Under the pieces are notes generated by a model, which saw only the letters and a list, made by a program, of their open reading frames with translations, did not search any database and was not told where the DNA came from. A DNA stretch of 64,000 nt. It comes from Homarus americanus. Taxonomy: Eukaryota; Arthropoda; Malacostraca; Decapoda; Nephropidae. The translations under genes and the position numbers were made by a program. The DNA is taken from contig NW_024737068.1 in the NCBI RefSeq assembly GCF_018991925.1, positions 5,922,498 to 5,986,497 on the forward strand, given 5' to 3'. Shown in pieces: positions 14,575 through 24,208 of this stretch. How positions within the stretch are numbered: the first letter of the stretch is position 1; each line of letters begins with the position of its first letter.

Positions 14575-15390
14575 GGTGTGTGTGTGTGTGTAATGATAAT
14601 AATAATAATAATAATAATTAACGGTTTATTGAAAAAAGTTCTACAGCCCGAAGGCTGAAAATTTACATTACACAAAAATGACTTATTACATACAAAGACA
14701 TGGGGTGGGTGGGTCGCTTAACAAAAGCTTTCATTACTGAAAGGAGAAGGAACATGAATTGAACATACAAATTATTATAGTTTGCAGTTGGTGGCCCGGG
14801 CTGGTCTCTTGCCATACTGTGTGAGGTCACGTAGGCCACGTGGTTTAGTAACTCGTCCTTAGATGTTGACATGAAGGACCTCACGTGGTCATAAGACACC
14901 GAGTGGTGTGGTGTTCACGTGGTGCAGTAACTCATCCATAGGTGTTGATATGAAGAACCTCACGTGGTCATGGGACACCGAGTGGTATAGGGTGGTGTCA
15001 CAGTACCTCTCTCTCTGCTAGGTGGTGTTGTGTTATCTCGTAGTCAGGTGTAAACCCAGCCCACTGTTGTTCCCAGGGTGGAATGATTAACACCGCCTGG
15101 TCAGAAGATGGTGGTTGGTTCTCAGGGGTGCTTATCTCAATGGTGGGTCGCGGCTCTCGCTGGTACTGTCTAGTGCTGAATTCACTGGCTTAAACACTGT
15201 TCGTCACTGTTCTACACTGATCCCACTTCTTTCCGAAACGAAATTGTCATTTTTGATTATGTTGATATCCCGGTGGTGAGGATGGGTTGGGGAGAGGAAC
15301 TTGGGGAATGGGCTGAACATTGGCCAAGAGGGGCCGCTGCGTAGCAGCAGCAGCGCCTGATTGGTCTTGACCCTCCGGTGGTCAAGGATG
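14575..15390 (-). mobile_element. candidate non-autonomous element with LINE-type 3' tail
   Basis: Read on the minus strand, this segment ends in AATAAACCGTTAATT followed by (ATT)n and (AC)n. The tail is closely similar to that of the adjacent LINE at 15394-16660 and of the copy at 62399-62700. The match extends through the box reading CAGCCTTCGGGCTG in this orientation. Further into the element (14680-15390) I see no reverse transcriptase motif. It holds a 79-bp tandem duplication and a GC-rich block with a small GCTGC/GCAGC hairpin near 15330. It may be a non-autonomous element using the LINE's tail, or a heavily decayed or 5'-chimeric LINE copy. Its 5' boundary is set only by the start of the next tail. 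Confidence 0.5.
14837..14994. repeat. 79-bp tandem duplication
   Basis: Two adjacent units both begin CACGTGGT and contain AGTAACTC, AGG[AT]CCTCACGTGGTCAT-like and GACACCGAGTGGT blocks. The second unit starts at 14916. They differ by scattered substitutions, so the duplication is old. The CACGTG palindromes recur at each unit start. Confidence 0.8.
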
Positions 15391-15393
15391 TAG

Positions 15394-16660
15394 TGTATGT
15401 GTGTAATAATAATAATAATAATAATAATAATTAACGGTTTATTGAAAAAGCTTGGCAGCCAGAAGGCTGAAAATATACAGTTACATATATGGGGAATGGG
15501 TTACGAATTACAAATAATATACAAGTAACATAAGTGACACAAATAAGACATATAATAACTAGATGGGGAAAAGCTCAACCTACAGTTCATTTCAACATAG
15601 TGACAGTGCGGAGTAGTGTTTACTGGGAATGGAATACACTGATTTATTACAAGTTATTGATAATTTTACAATGGTTTGGGACTGGGCTGTTCTTATAGCG
15701 ATCAGTTCGTGCACGTATGGGCTGGATGCGGTTGTGGTGTCGAACAGCAATTCTCGGACTAGGGATCTCAGGGGTAGTAGGAGCCGGTGTCGGGGATGGT
15801 GTAAGGTTCTACCAATTTGCAGATGAGGTCGTGGTGATGGTCAGTGAGAGTCGAAAGGGTCAGTGTGTTGAGCGCTTCTTGATCTGTGGAGTAGGAAGGG
15901 GAGAGAATAATCTTGCATGCCCTCTTTGCACTTTCTAGGTGTTTACGTTGTGTGGCATTTAGGGAGAGACCAGGTGGGGAGGCATAGGTGAGCTTGGGAA
16001 GTATGAATGTTGTGTAAACACTGAGGAGCTCGTGTGCAGGAACTCGAGGACTTGAGTCGGCGGAGGATGTGGGGAGACAAACTGGAGATTTGATAACTTC
16101 ACTGACGTGTGGTTTCCAATTTGTTTGTTGTCTATGGTGACGCCAGAGCTTCGTGGAATCTACAACCTGGAGTGTGTTCGGACCTAGAGTAATGGAAGGA
16201 GGTGGGACAATGTCGGAGGTTGATGTGCATAACCATGGTCTTGGTATGGTTGATGGTGACATGGTTGTTGGTGCTCAGTTTTGGAGACTGTTTAATAAAT
16301 CCTGAAGGGCGGTATAGTTGGGGCAGAATTGTTGACGCTGATCCCAATGGTGGAGTCGTCGACATATTCCAGCGAGCAGGGGTTTCTCTTAGGGCATCAT
16401 TGATGAGCATAAGGAAGCAGAGTGGTCCCATCTTGGTGCCTTGGGGACGCCACAGGTGAGTGACTGAAAGGTGGGAACAGCCCCTCGGAAGCGTACAGCT
16501 TGGCGTCGGTCACTGAGGAAGTCTGTAAGCCATGGTATAAGACTTCTCCAAGCCCGAGGTCAATAGCTTTGTTGATGATTATATTGTGGTCGACTAGGTC
16601 GAACGCTTTAGTGAAATCAATGAAGGCGACAGCTACAGACGCTGTTTTTGTTAGAGTACA
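15394..16660 (-). pseudogene. 5'-truncated, decayed CR1/Jockey-type LINE (RT 3' half)
   Basis: On the minus strand the reading runs from RT motif A near 16632-16571 (AFIDFTKAFDLVDHN) to the catalytic box YVDD near 16366-16350. A typical LINE thumb and C-terminal region follows at about 16262-15768, with WKPHVSEVIKS, LTYASP, LNATQRKHLES and RACKIIL. It ends in a 3' UTR carrying AATAAA and an (ATT)n(AC)n tail at 15394-15440. Motif A, the YVDD box and the thumb fall in different frames, and the region between motifs A and C is partly garbled, so at least two frameshifts have occurred. The endonuclease and ORF1 are absent, as expected of 5' truncation. It would have encoded an RNA-templated DNA polymerase for target-primed integration. 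The clade is not resolved. Confidence 0.85.
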
Positions 16661-17499
16661 CTAAGGAAACCCTTTCCTTCACACAGTCAATATCATCTGC
16701 ATAGCTTCTAGGATTTGTAAAACTATAAACAAACAGTAATGAAAAGATTAGTCGCGACTTCTCCCACACTTTACTCTTCATCTTAAATTCATATTCGTTA
16801 TTCTATGTTGCCTCAGCTCTCAACTCTTTTTACTTATTCATCCCACTTCTCGTTGTCAAACATGGTTCACCTCTTACCTGTAGTCACGGTGTTACTCCCT
16901 CATTGTCAACACTCCCACATGTTCCTTACTCAAACACACTTCACACTTTGCTCCTGAACTAAGAAGACCTCTCAACAAGACCTCCTGCTGGACCCGGAAC
17001 TGTGAAGACCGCCTTCTCTCTGCTGCCATTGTTTGGCCGTCTTCCCGGACCGGACCATCCACCACTGACATCGTCGACAACAACTCACGAGCGTTTTCGG
17101 TTTATCGAGCATTAGCTTGCCCACCCCCACTGTGGTGGTGTGGTGACCCACACTCCAGCTGGAGGCAGCTATAACGATATTCCCGACGTGGTTGGCTGCT
17201 ACTTCCTGCTATTTTCCTTTTTTCGCTCTGGCCTAGGGACCTGCACCTTCAAAGTGTATTCGTCTGCGGTCCCCTGTAACTGTTCACCTCCCACTCCCAG
17301 GAGGTGTGAACACGAGGGGTTGGAGCATCAGCCGAGTCTTACCAGGAAAACCGTGATCGTGCGGGTCCACCTGGAAGAGATTTGTCTCCATCCCCTTCCC
17401 CAATAGGCACCGCTCACACGTCTATAGGGTGAGCAGTCACCACTAGGAAGTAGGTTTCCCCAGCAGGACTCGGGAGAGAAGCAGGAACCTCCACCGGTT
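16661..17499. other. junction and probable 5' UTR of the large LINE
   Basis: No coding sequence is supported. GC content rises from about 16880, and 17110-17499 is GC-rich like the element that follows. The 5' UTR of the plus-strand LINE therefore probably begins in this interval. I cannot place the 5' end or a target-site duplication by eye. A lone SYADDID-like peptide on the minus strand near 16700 is not enough to call another RT fragment. Confidence 0.4.
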
Positions 17500-18690
17500 A
17501 TGGGCGCGTACGCCCTCTAACCACGACCCCGCCTGAACCGCCAACCTGACGACCCGAACCACGACGGGCTCCGCACAGAGAAAGCGGACCAGTTACGCGC
17601 CGCTTCCAACGAAGCCCTGAAAGCAAGAGCACTGCCTCCAACGAAACTCCACCACCCACTGTTACCGCCACTGAGGGACGACAACTGGACGAGGTTGAAA
17701 ACAAAAACGCCAGGCCTGCTTTTCGGGAAACGGAATGCCGTCAAGCAGCCCAAAAGGCACCATCACCACCACCAGCTCACCTCCAACGACACTGCCAAAA
17801 TTCCGAATCTCGAAAACGGACACAAAAGCGACATATGCCGCAGAGATGGAAAAACTAAATCCCACTGGCCAAGTTCTTGGGTGCAGCCCAACCCTAAAGG
17901 GGATATGATTATTCACCCCAAAGACAAGGACTCCGCCACCACCCTCGACACTTACCTGCAAACACCACCGTTGTTGCATCGAAAAGCCAAGCTGGACCTC
18001 GCCCAGAAACATGATGAGGTCGAGGTCCTCCGGTACCAAAGAGGTACCCCTCGAACCCCTGGAGAACCACTCGAAGATCCCTAAAAGCCGAGAGATGCTT
18101 TCTCCCCGTCGACAAGATGGCCACCACAAAACAAGTGCTCACTTAACGCACTACGGTCCACCCAGCACCATAGACCTCAAAACCTGGGGATCTACGAGGT
18201 GAGGCCCTTCGTCCCAGAGCCTGCGGTGCTTCAGATGCCCAAAGCTCACGGGCACCATCGAAGACCAAAGATTGCACGTACAAGGGAAATCTGCGCAGTC
18301 TGCGCACAGAAGCACGACACGCTCCTGCTCACCCGAGGATTTGAAAATGGGCTTTGCCCCCAAAATTATTGCCAACTGCGGGGGCAAAACACCCACGCCT
18401 GGAACCCTGGATGCTCGAGAGGACAAAGGGGTCAGGCAAGCTCTTCAACAGCAAGACCGGCCCCCACCGCCTGCACACCAGCCCCACCAAGGCACCTTCG
18501 TGTGAGGAACCCAAAGGCAAAACAACAAAACTCACTCAGCCGGTGGCAAGGGTCAGCCAGTTTCTGGCCTCACTACGGCCACACCTCAGCCACTAAGCAG
18601 CAGACAACGGCAACCACGAAAAACAAAAGAAGCACCGAAACTTTCAGAGGAATGATACTTTTGCGTATCAGACCCTGGCAAAAGATCTGA
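17500..18690 (+). pseudogene. LINE ORF1 (gag-like, zinc-knuckle nucleic-acid-binding protein), broken
   Basis: An ATG at 17500 is followed after six codons by an in-frame TAA at 17518. The same frame is then open to 18084. The reading moves to a second frame (about 18011-18202) and again near 18200. Landmarks of LINE gag proteins appear in order: a basic, His-rich N-terminal part, the segment NPKGDMIIHPKDKDSA near 17888-17935, then a PLEPLE-like segment. A Cys/His region follows at about 18215-18430, with LRCFRCPK, CAVCAQKHD and a final NTHAWNPGC. The knuckles lie in different frames, showing at least two indels. In active LINEs this protein coats the RNA in the ribonucleoprotein. The extreme C-terminus beyond 18500 is not alignable by eye, so the end is approximate. 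Confidence 0.75.
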
Positions 18691-19017
18691 CAACCTTCGC
18701 GGAGGCTTCAGCCTGGGAACTACTGGGCCACAAAGATCCAACCACACAGCTCCAAATACTCATGGGGGCGTCCTCGAGCAAGTCGCCACAGCTCCCGGCC
18801 TAAAGTGGGAGGAAGCCACGCCGGTCCTCACACGAATGACGGCCGAGGTACTCTACACCGAAAAGGCCACCAGAGAACCAGGCCACCAACAGCTCCCTGA
18901 ACCGAACCACGGCCCAGAAGGCAAAACCACAGAACAAGAAGATATGAACCTGATCCAGTCCGGGTCGGACTGAACATTTCCATCGAGGACCACCAGAGAA
19001 GTCCCGATGAAGCAGTG
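18691..19017 (+). other. ORF1 to endonuclease spacer of the LINE
   Basis: GC-rich sequence continuous with the element. It could hold the degraded end of ORF1 and an inter-ORF spacer. No clear motif is seen. Confidence 0.4.
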
Positions 19018-19645
19018 ATGAGCTATCCAACACCCACAGACATCCTTTCATGGAATGCTCAGGGCATCAGCTAGAAACATCTCCTGCAAGCAGTAGCCAG
19101 GACAGAAACTTGACGATTATACTGCTACAAGAAACACTTCACAAAACACCACTGTTTCCAATTCAGTGGTTGCAGGCTGCAGGGGGCATTTCACGCAGGC
19201 GTCAACAAAGGATGTATGATCTTGGTCAAGTCAAGCATACCCTCCTCGAGGTTGTAGCAATTTCCATGTGGGATAACATCGAGACACAGGCCGTCAAAGT
19301 AACACACTCAAGAACGGGGAATTAACTGATTTTGCAACATCTGCAAGGAGCCCAAAGGGGCTCACTGGAGTGGGCTCAATTATTCTTCGGCCGCTGACCA
19401 CACGCCACACTCATAGGGAGGATTTCAACACATCATCCCTTCTAAGCTCATTAAGCCCACAAATTGAAGATGGCCAACACCTATACACCACCTTTCAAGA
19501 CACACCCGAGATGCCTCCTGAACACCGGAGAGCCCACCCACGTGGGAGGAAGGTTCGTCTAACCTTCGTCTCCAGTGCACTGGCACTTCGGCCTCCTGGC
19601 AGTTACACCCAGGCCAGCGACCGTCGCCACCCTAAAAAGCGCTGA
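19018..19645 (+). pseudogene. LINE AP-endonuclease domain, frameshifted
   Basis: The frame opening with ATG at 19018 gives TDILSWNAQGIS, the usual start of LINE apurinic/apyrimidinic-type endonucleases, then meets TAG at 19072. The catalytic-glutamate block continues in another frame as IILLQETL (near 19117-19140). DNIETQAVKVT follows near 19270, and LTFVSSALA lies near 19560-19585. The final SDH motif that carries the catalytic His is degraded to a SDRRH-like peptide near 19616. At least three frame changes and one internal stop are visible. In working elements this domain nicks target DNA to prime reverse transcription, and here it cannot be made. It joins the RT frame directly after a TGA at 19643. 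Confidence 0.75.
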
Positions 19646-19648
19646 GAG

Positions 19649-21616
19649 GTGAACAAACTCCCCCACTCCACCCCCATGAGATGGAATACAATTCCCAAAA
19701 AGGCAGACTGGGGACTCTTTAAACACCTGGCTAAGTGGCGCGAAAAATCACAGCCGGCTGGCGCGAGCACCCGTGGACGAGACAACTCTCCGCAACAATT
19801 GGTCGGGCGTTTCGCAAGCGGCGAAGAGGCTATCCCAAACAAAACCCATCAAGACAGTACAATGATTACTTTTTTGTCCCAGGTGAAAAGAACTCAGCTT
19901 CAAGTGAACATGGCCCGAAAGAAACACAGGAGACATCCCACGGAAACAAACAGACATCTCCTGCAAGTCATAGTTAAGGATACCAGGGAAGAGAAGGAAG
20001 AAATAAAAAACGTAAGCTGGCTCAAGTGGTGCTCCGAACTGAACGAGCACACCTCCCTTGGCAAGATGTGGGCCCAGATCCGAAGGGCATCTGGGAAGGC
20101 AACACCACCACCACCAACCCATCCCAACCCAGAAGAGGAAGCCGAGAGACTTGCAAAACTGTTCTCTGACCGAGCAGCAACGAAAAACCTCCCGAGACAG
20201 GCGGAGGAGACACAACGGCGTCTGCGACAGGTCAGACTCCAGATGATCGAAGAGGCCTGCAACAGTGAAGATGACACTGACAGACCTTTCAACCAGCAAG
20301 AACTCCAGAAGTCGCTAAAACGAAGCAAGGACACAGCACCAGGGGCCGACAGGATAACCCACTCCATGCTTTCCCATGCCGGTACAGCCGGACACGAGGC
20401 TTTGCTACAAGTCATCAATGCTTCGTGGACAGCACAAAGACTCCCACCGGAATGGAAGAAGGCAGATATACAGCCCATTCCGAAGCCCAGAGAACCAGAC
20501 AAACCGAGGCCCATCTCCCTTCTCAGCTGCATAGCGAAGACGGGAGAAAGAATGGCTCTCAACCGACTCAAGTGGAAAGTAGGCAGCCCACACCCTCACA
20601 TTTTTGCTTACACCGAGAACACCGGCACAGGCAACAACATCGCCGAGATACTCAGCACAGTCGACTACAAACCAGCTCTGGTGGTCTTCCTCGACCTGGA
20701 GAAGGCCTTCGAACTAGCAAATCCACTGGCCATTATAACGACGCTCGCTGAAAAAGGCGTCAAAGGAAGGTTGCTGGGGTGGATCCAGAACTACCTCACA
20801 CAGAGAGAAGCACGAGTACGCTTTCAGGGAGCAACCTCAAGCTACAGGGTCCATGAAAACGGAACCCCACAAGGAGGCATCCTCAGTCCAATGCTGTTCA
20901 ATGTCCTGATGGAAAATCTTGTCAAACTTCCTTTCAGACAAACAGCCAAGCTCCTATGCTATGCAGACGACTTACAGCTTATAGTAAGAGGATCAAACAG
21001 ACTAGCCAACACGCAACACGCGTTCCAACTTATAGAAGAGGAGTGCAACAGACTTGGACTCAAGATAAATCCAGCCAAGTCGAAAGCGATGGCCATCTGC
21101 ACAGACACACCAGACAAGATGCTGTCCATACAAAACACGCCGGTAGTCTGGACCAACACCCACCAGTGTCTTGGAATCTGGTTTGACCAGAAACTCACTT
21201 TCAAGCCGCAACTCGAGTATCTCAGGCACAGGACCAAGAGCAGACACAATATATTGAGGTCGCTCACCAGCACAACCGCAGGAGCAAACCTTCATGTGCT
21301 CAAAGCCTACTACACGGCCGCCATCAGATCGCTGGTAGATTACAGTGCTCCAGCGCTCATTGGACTGAGAGAAGACCAAATAGCTAAGCTAGAAGTCATC
21401 CAAAATAATGCTCTCAGGACCATGCTCGGAGCATCCATGTGGACCAGAATTTGCAATTTGCAAATGGAAACTGAACTACCACCCCTGGCAGTACGAGTCA
21501 AGCAGGTGACAGCCGGTCTCCTCGCCAAAATCTATAGATCAGATAAGCCCACAGCTGCCAAAATTCGAATCAGTGCCTCCCTCCACCTCGACCACAGAGT
21601 GCGAGGGGCCACCTGA
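19649..21616 (+). CDS. LINE reverse transcriptase, 655-codon open frame
   Basis: This is the longest open frame in the window. It is open from just after a TGA at 19643. The nominal first codon is GTG, so it is the surviving internal part of ORF2 and not an independent gene. Catalytic motifs are intact: motif A FLDLEKAF with Asp349, motif B GTPQGGILSP at residues 405-414, motif C YADD at 438-441, then the motif D region GLKINPAKSKAM. The thumb continues with SLVDYSAPALIGL and IQNNALRTMLG. The N-terminal 150 residues are the charged linker found upstream of LINE RTs. The closing TGA at 21614 looks like a point mutation of CGA, because the same frame stays open for a further 96 codons into the RNase H domain. 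The product would copy LINE RNA at the target site. With the endonuclease broken upstream, translation of this frame in vivo is doubtful. Confidence 0.92.
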   Translation: MNKLPHSTPMRWNTIPKKADWGLFKHLAKWREKSQPAGASTRGRDNSPQQLVGRFASGEEAIPNKTHQDSTMITFLSQVKRTQLQVNMARKKHRRHPTETNRHLLQVIVKDTREEKEEIKNVSWLKWCSELNEHTSLGKMWAQIRRASGKATPPPPTHPNPEEEAERLAKLFSDRAATKNLPRQAEETQRRLRQVRLQMIEEACNSEDDTDRPFNQQELQKSLKRSKDTAPGADRITHSMLSHAGTAGHEALLQVINASWTAQRLPPEWKKADIQPIPKPREPDKPRPISLLSCIAKTGERMALNRLKWKVGSPHPHIFAYTENTGTGNNIAEILSTVDYKPALVVFLDLEKAFELANPLAIITTLAEKGVKGRLLGWIQNYLTQREARVRFQGATSSYRVHENGTPQGGILSPMLFNVLMENLVKLPFRQTAKLLCYADDLQLIVRGSNRLANTQHAFQLIEEECNRLGLKINPAKSKAMAICTDTPDKMLSIQNTPVVWTNTHQCLGIWFDQKLTFKPQLEYLRHRTKSRHNILRSLTSTTAGANLHVLKAYYTAAIRSLVDYSAPALIGLREDQIAKLEVIQNNALRTMLGASMWTRICNLQMETELPPLAVRVKQVTAGLLAKIYRSDKPTAAKIRISASLHLDHRVRGAT

Positions 21617-22688
21617 TCGCACGAGGCAAGCGAGGTCATTCGACACCTGCAAGCAGAAACACTCGTCAAGAACAACCAAGACACACGAGACAATGGTTAC
21701 GCTGTTCCTCCACCATGGAGCCCTCCACCAGCCACATTCAAAATTACCGACCTAGGTGATAGCAAAGCCAACCTCCAGAAGGAGGACCTCAAAAAAATAA
21801 CTCTGGAAGCCATAGCCACCGAGACACCGGCTGATGCAGCATCATACTTCACAGACGGCTCGGTGGATCCAAAACATCATACATCCGGAGCGGCCTTCTA
21901 CACCTAAGGTCAGACTCCTCCGATGGAGACTTTATAATGACTGCTCCACCCTACAAACAGAGTTGGTAGCAATCTCAAAGGCTCTACAACACGCTGCAAC
22001 ACAACACAAGAAGTCCATCATAATTCACACGGACTCGAAATCGGCCATGCAGGCGCTGCAACACAGCCAACCAAGAGACAACGTCCACATCATAACCTCG
22101 ATTCTCGCACAGCTACAGGAATTCCAAAGACAAAACCGCCCAGTCGTCTTACACTGGATTCCCAGTCATGTAGGGATCGGAGGAAACGACGTGGCAGACG
22201 AAGCAGCCAAGGCAGCTACACGTTCTAGTAGCGTACACATTCAAGTTCCAGCAAGCGTGCAACAGATCAAGAATCACCTCAGAAGGACTAGCAAGCTCCA
22301 CATCAAAAAGAGCTTCCTTCACGCATTCAACGCTGGTTCCCAATCAGCCAAATGGTACCAGGCGGCTATAAAAGGGGAACCACCTTTCGCGGACAAGAAA
22401 ACACCAAGACAAACCCAAGTCAGCCTTCATCGACTACGACTAGGGTACAAGTGCTCCTGGCAGATGATCGGAAATGACGTCATGGAATGCACCTACTGTC
22501 AGGAGCCAGCAGCCAACCCACTTGAACACTATCTCCTCGACTGCGAAGTCACACAAAGCCTCCGAAACAGAACTCAAATCTCCCAAGAAGCACACACAAC
22601 ACCAGCGGCCACTCTAACCCGAAAGGCCCAAACAGACCACATTCACGACCTTCTCCGGGTCATCACACGATACCCACCACCCAGATAG
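21617..22688 (+). pseudogene. LINE RNase H domain and C-terminal Cys/His motif, one stop and one frameshift
   Basis: After the TGA at 21614 the RT frame continues to TAA at 21905 and includes YFTDGS (catalytic Asp at 21854). The remaining RNase H motifs lie in the next frame, which runs from 21834 to 22688: TELVAI (Glu codon at 21960), HTDSKSA (second Asp), and IPSHVG...NDVADEAAK (His and last Asp). A single-base indel therefore sits near 21905. All catalytic acidic residues and the His are present. The C-terminus carries CTYC-x9-H-x4-C (EHYLLDC), the terminal zinc-binding motif usual in such LINEs. RNase H removes the RNA strand from the RNA:DNA hybrid. This domain's presence is what places the element in the I-type group. 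Confidence 0.88.
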
Positions 22689-22985
22689 CTTAGAAAGTAT
22701 CCTCTCCCAGCAAGTGCGGACCCCAGTTCGGGGGGCGCGCCACTCCGAAACTGACCACGTCCAAGAGTGGGGGTTGGTGGTAAGCGTCCACTGATCGGGG
22801 GCCCGCTCACACTTGCAACCTGCAGTATCCTTCCATATCTGCAGGTAGGACAACCTACAATCACAATCCGGTCTGGCTGCTCCAGGAGCTCCAGCCGGAA
22901 CCACCGAACGGGCCGCCTATAGGCAAAGGCCAGTGTCGGACTACGGTCCGACAATCTCAACAACAACACAACTACTCAAACAACC
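22689..22985 (+). other. LINE 3' UTR and CAA-rich tail
   Basis: About 300 bp of GC-rich non-coding sequence follows the RNase H stop. It ends in a degenerate tract rich in CAA (about 22957-22985), after which composition returns to the AT-rich flank. A tail of short tandem units in place of poly(A) is usual for I-type LINEs. The exact end is uncertain by about 10-20 bp. Confidence 0.65.
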
Positions 22986-23030
22986 AAGACAAAGCCAGTA
23001 CATATCCCTCATCTTTTATGACAACTTCTA

Positions 23031-23092
23031 ACTGGTGTTGGTGTTGGCGTCTGGTATCTGGTGTTGTCTAGTGTTGGTATTGTCTGGTGTTT
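23031..23092. repeat. short GTGTTGGT repeat resembling the large minisatellite
   Basis: About 60 bp made of CTGGTGTTGG, GTCTAGTGTTGG and GTCTGGTGTT units. They match the core of the 3226-11700 array but lack its GATGAG and GAGG parts. It lies immediately right of the LINE 3' end. Confidence 0.6.
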
Positions 23093-23816
23093 ATGTGGAA
23101 GGCCTCTATATTGTTCTGGGATCATCTATTAGCCAATCATGTTGTATATTTTATGGTTTCTGTGGACAGTAAGAGAGCTTTAATTAGTATAAGACTCTTC
23201 TACCTGATCCTATTACTGAACACTACCACCAGACATCAACAGACACATTCTTCACGCCCACCAAACACACACAAATGCATACAAAATTCCTCACTCCCCG
23301 GAGACTCCAGCAATGAGGTCATCCCATGTTTACAAGCGTCTGATTGTGTACAGGTGGTTATCACGGGCTGTTGGATTTTAATTACCTTACCTTAATTTAA
23401 ATTCATTCATGGCTTAATTAGTATTTGATTGGATTTTGACCGATAATACTCGACCTAATTAAATGCAGTCATGGCCTCATCAAATTTTATGTGACTTCTG
23501 TTTTAGAATCGTAGTTTGGATTCTATGGTTATCTGTTTTATATGTGACTACTTATTAAACTTTAGCTAAAGTTTTATGTAATATTTTATCCTCTGAGAAC
23601 TTCTTACACAAACCCATTCATATTTCTTTTTTGTAAGCTCATTCATAGAACTTTACCTAATAAAGTCCACACGTGAATTCCTAGAATCAATACGGCGTTT
23701 AATTATATAAGAAATATATTGCTGACACGCGATTCAATACACGTTTTTATTATTGGTTAATTAGTTCAGGTCTTTCAGTGTTGTACGTATACCTCCTCTT
23801 GTCCACCTCAGAGCTA
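23093..23816. other. non-coding DNA
   Basis: AT-rich unique sequence. No gene or repeat is recognised. Confidence 0.5.
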
Positions 23817-23834
23817 ACACACACACACACACAC

Positions 23835-23884
<50 letters not shown>
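23817..23884. repeat. (CA)n microsatellite
   Basis: Near-pure CA repeat with a single CG interruption near 23839. Confidence 0.95.
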
Positions 23885-23887
<3 letters not shown>

Positions 23888-24165
23888 TACTATTTGCTGT
23901 CACTCGGAATCGAGTATGACGATCATCCAGCTATGATACAATGATACGAGTTATTAAAGATGTCACCTAGGTTGGTGAGTTATGAGGTGACTAAAGAGGC
24001 CGATACGGGACTCGCAGCGTCGTTCACATTCGTTGCACATGTGGAGGGCTCCATCTACTGTGGGACGATGGCAGCGTCTTTCCGACGTTGGCGCTTGTCT
24101 GGTTCGGTTTCAAGTCGGGCTAACTCGAAAGTATTGACACCTTCTCGTATGTAGTGCTTCTCCAA

Positions 24166-24166
<1 letters not shown>

Positions 24167-24206
<40 letters not shown>
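24167..24206. repeat. (CA)n microsatellite
   Basis: Twenty pure CA units. The 280 bp between this and the previous tract is more GC-balanced than its surroundings but holds no recognised gene. Confidence 0.95.

Positions 24207-24208
<2 letters not shown>

Larger units (their letters stand above)
17500..22985 (+). mobile_element. near full-length I-superfamily-type non-LTR retrotransposon
   Basis: Domains occur in the order expected of a LINE that keeps its RNase H: gag-like ORF1 with zinc knuckles (17500-18690), apurinic endonuclease (19018-19645), reverse transcriptase (19649-21616), RNase H plus C-terminal Cys/His motif (21617-22688), and a 3' UTR ending in a CAA-rich tail (about 22957-22985). 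No LTRs flank it. An RNase H downstream of the RT is known from the I, Nimb, Ingi, Loa, Outcast and related clades, and I cannot choose among them from sequence alone. GC content is clearly higher than in the flanks. Stops and frameshifts in three of the four domains make it non-autonomous now, yet a 655-codon RT frame survives, so the insertion is not extremely old. The 5' end may lie up to 600 bp further left. Confidence 0.9.

Noticed and set aside
16660..16760. SYADDID-like peptide on the minus strand suggesting another RT
   Set aside because: One short motif without flanking RT motifs. It could be chance next to the LINE boundary.
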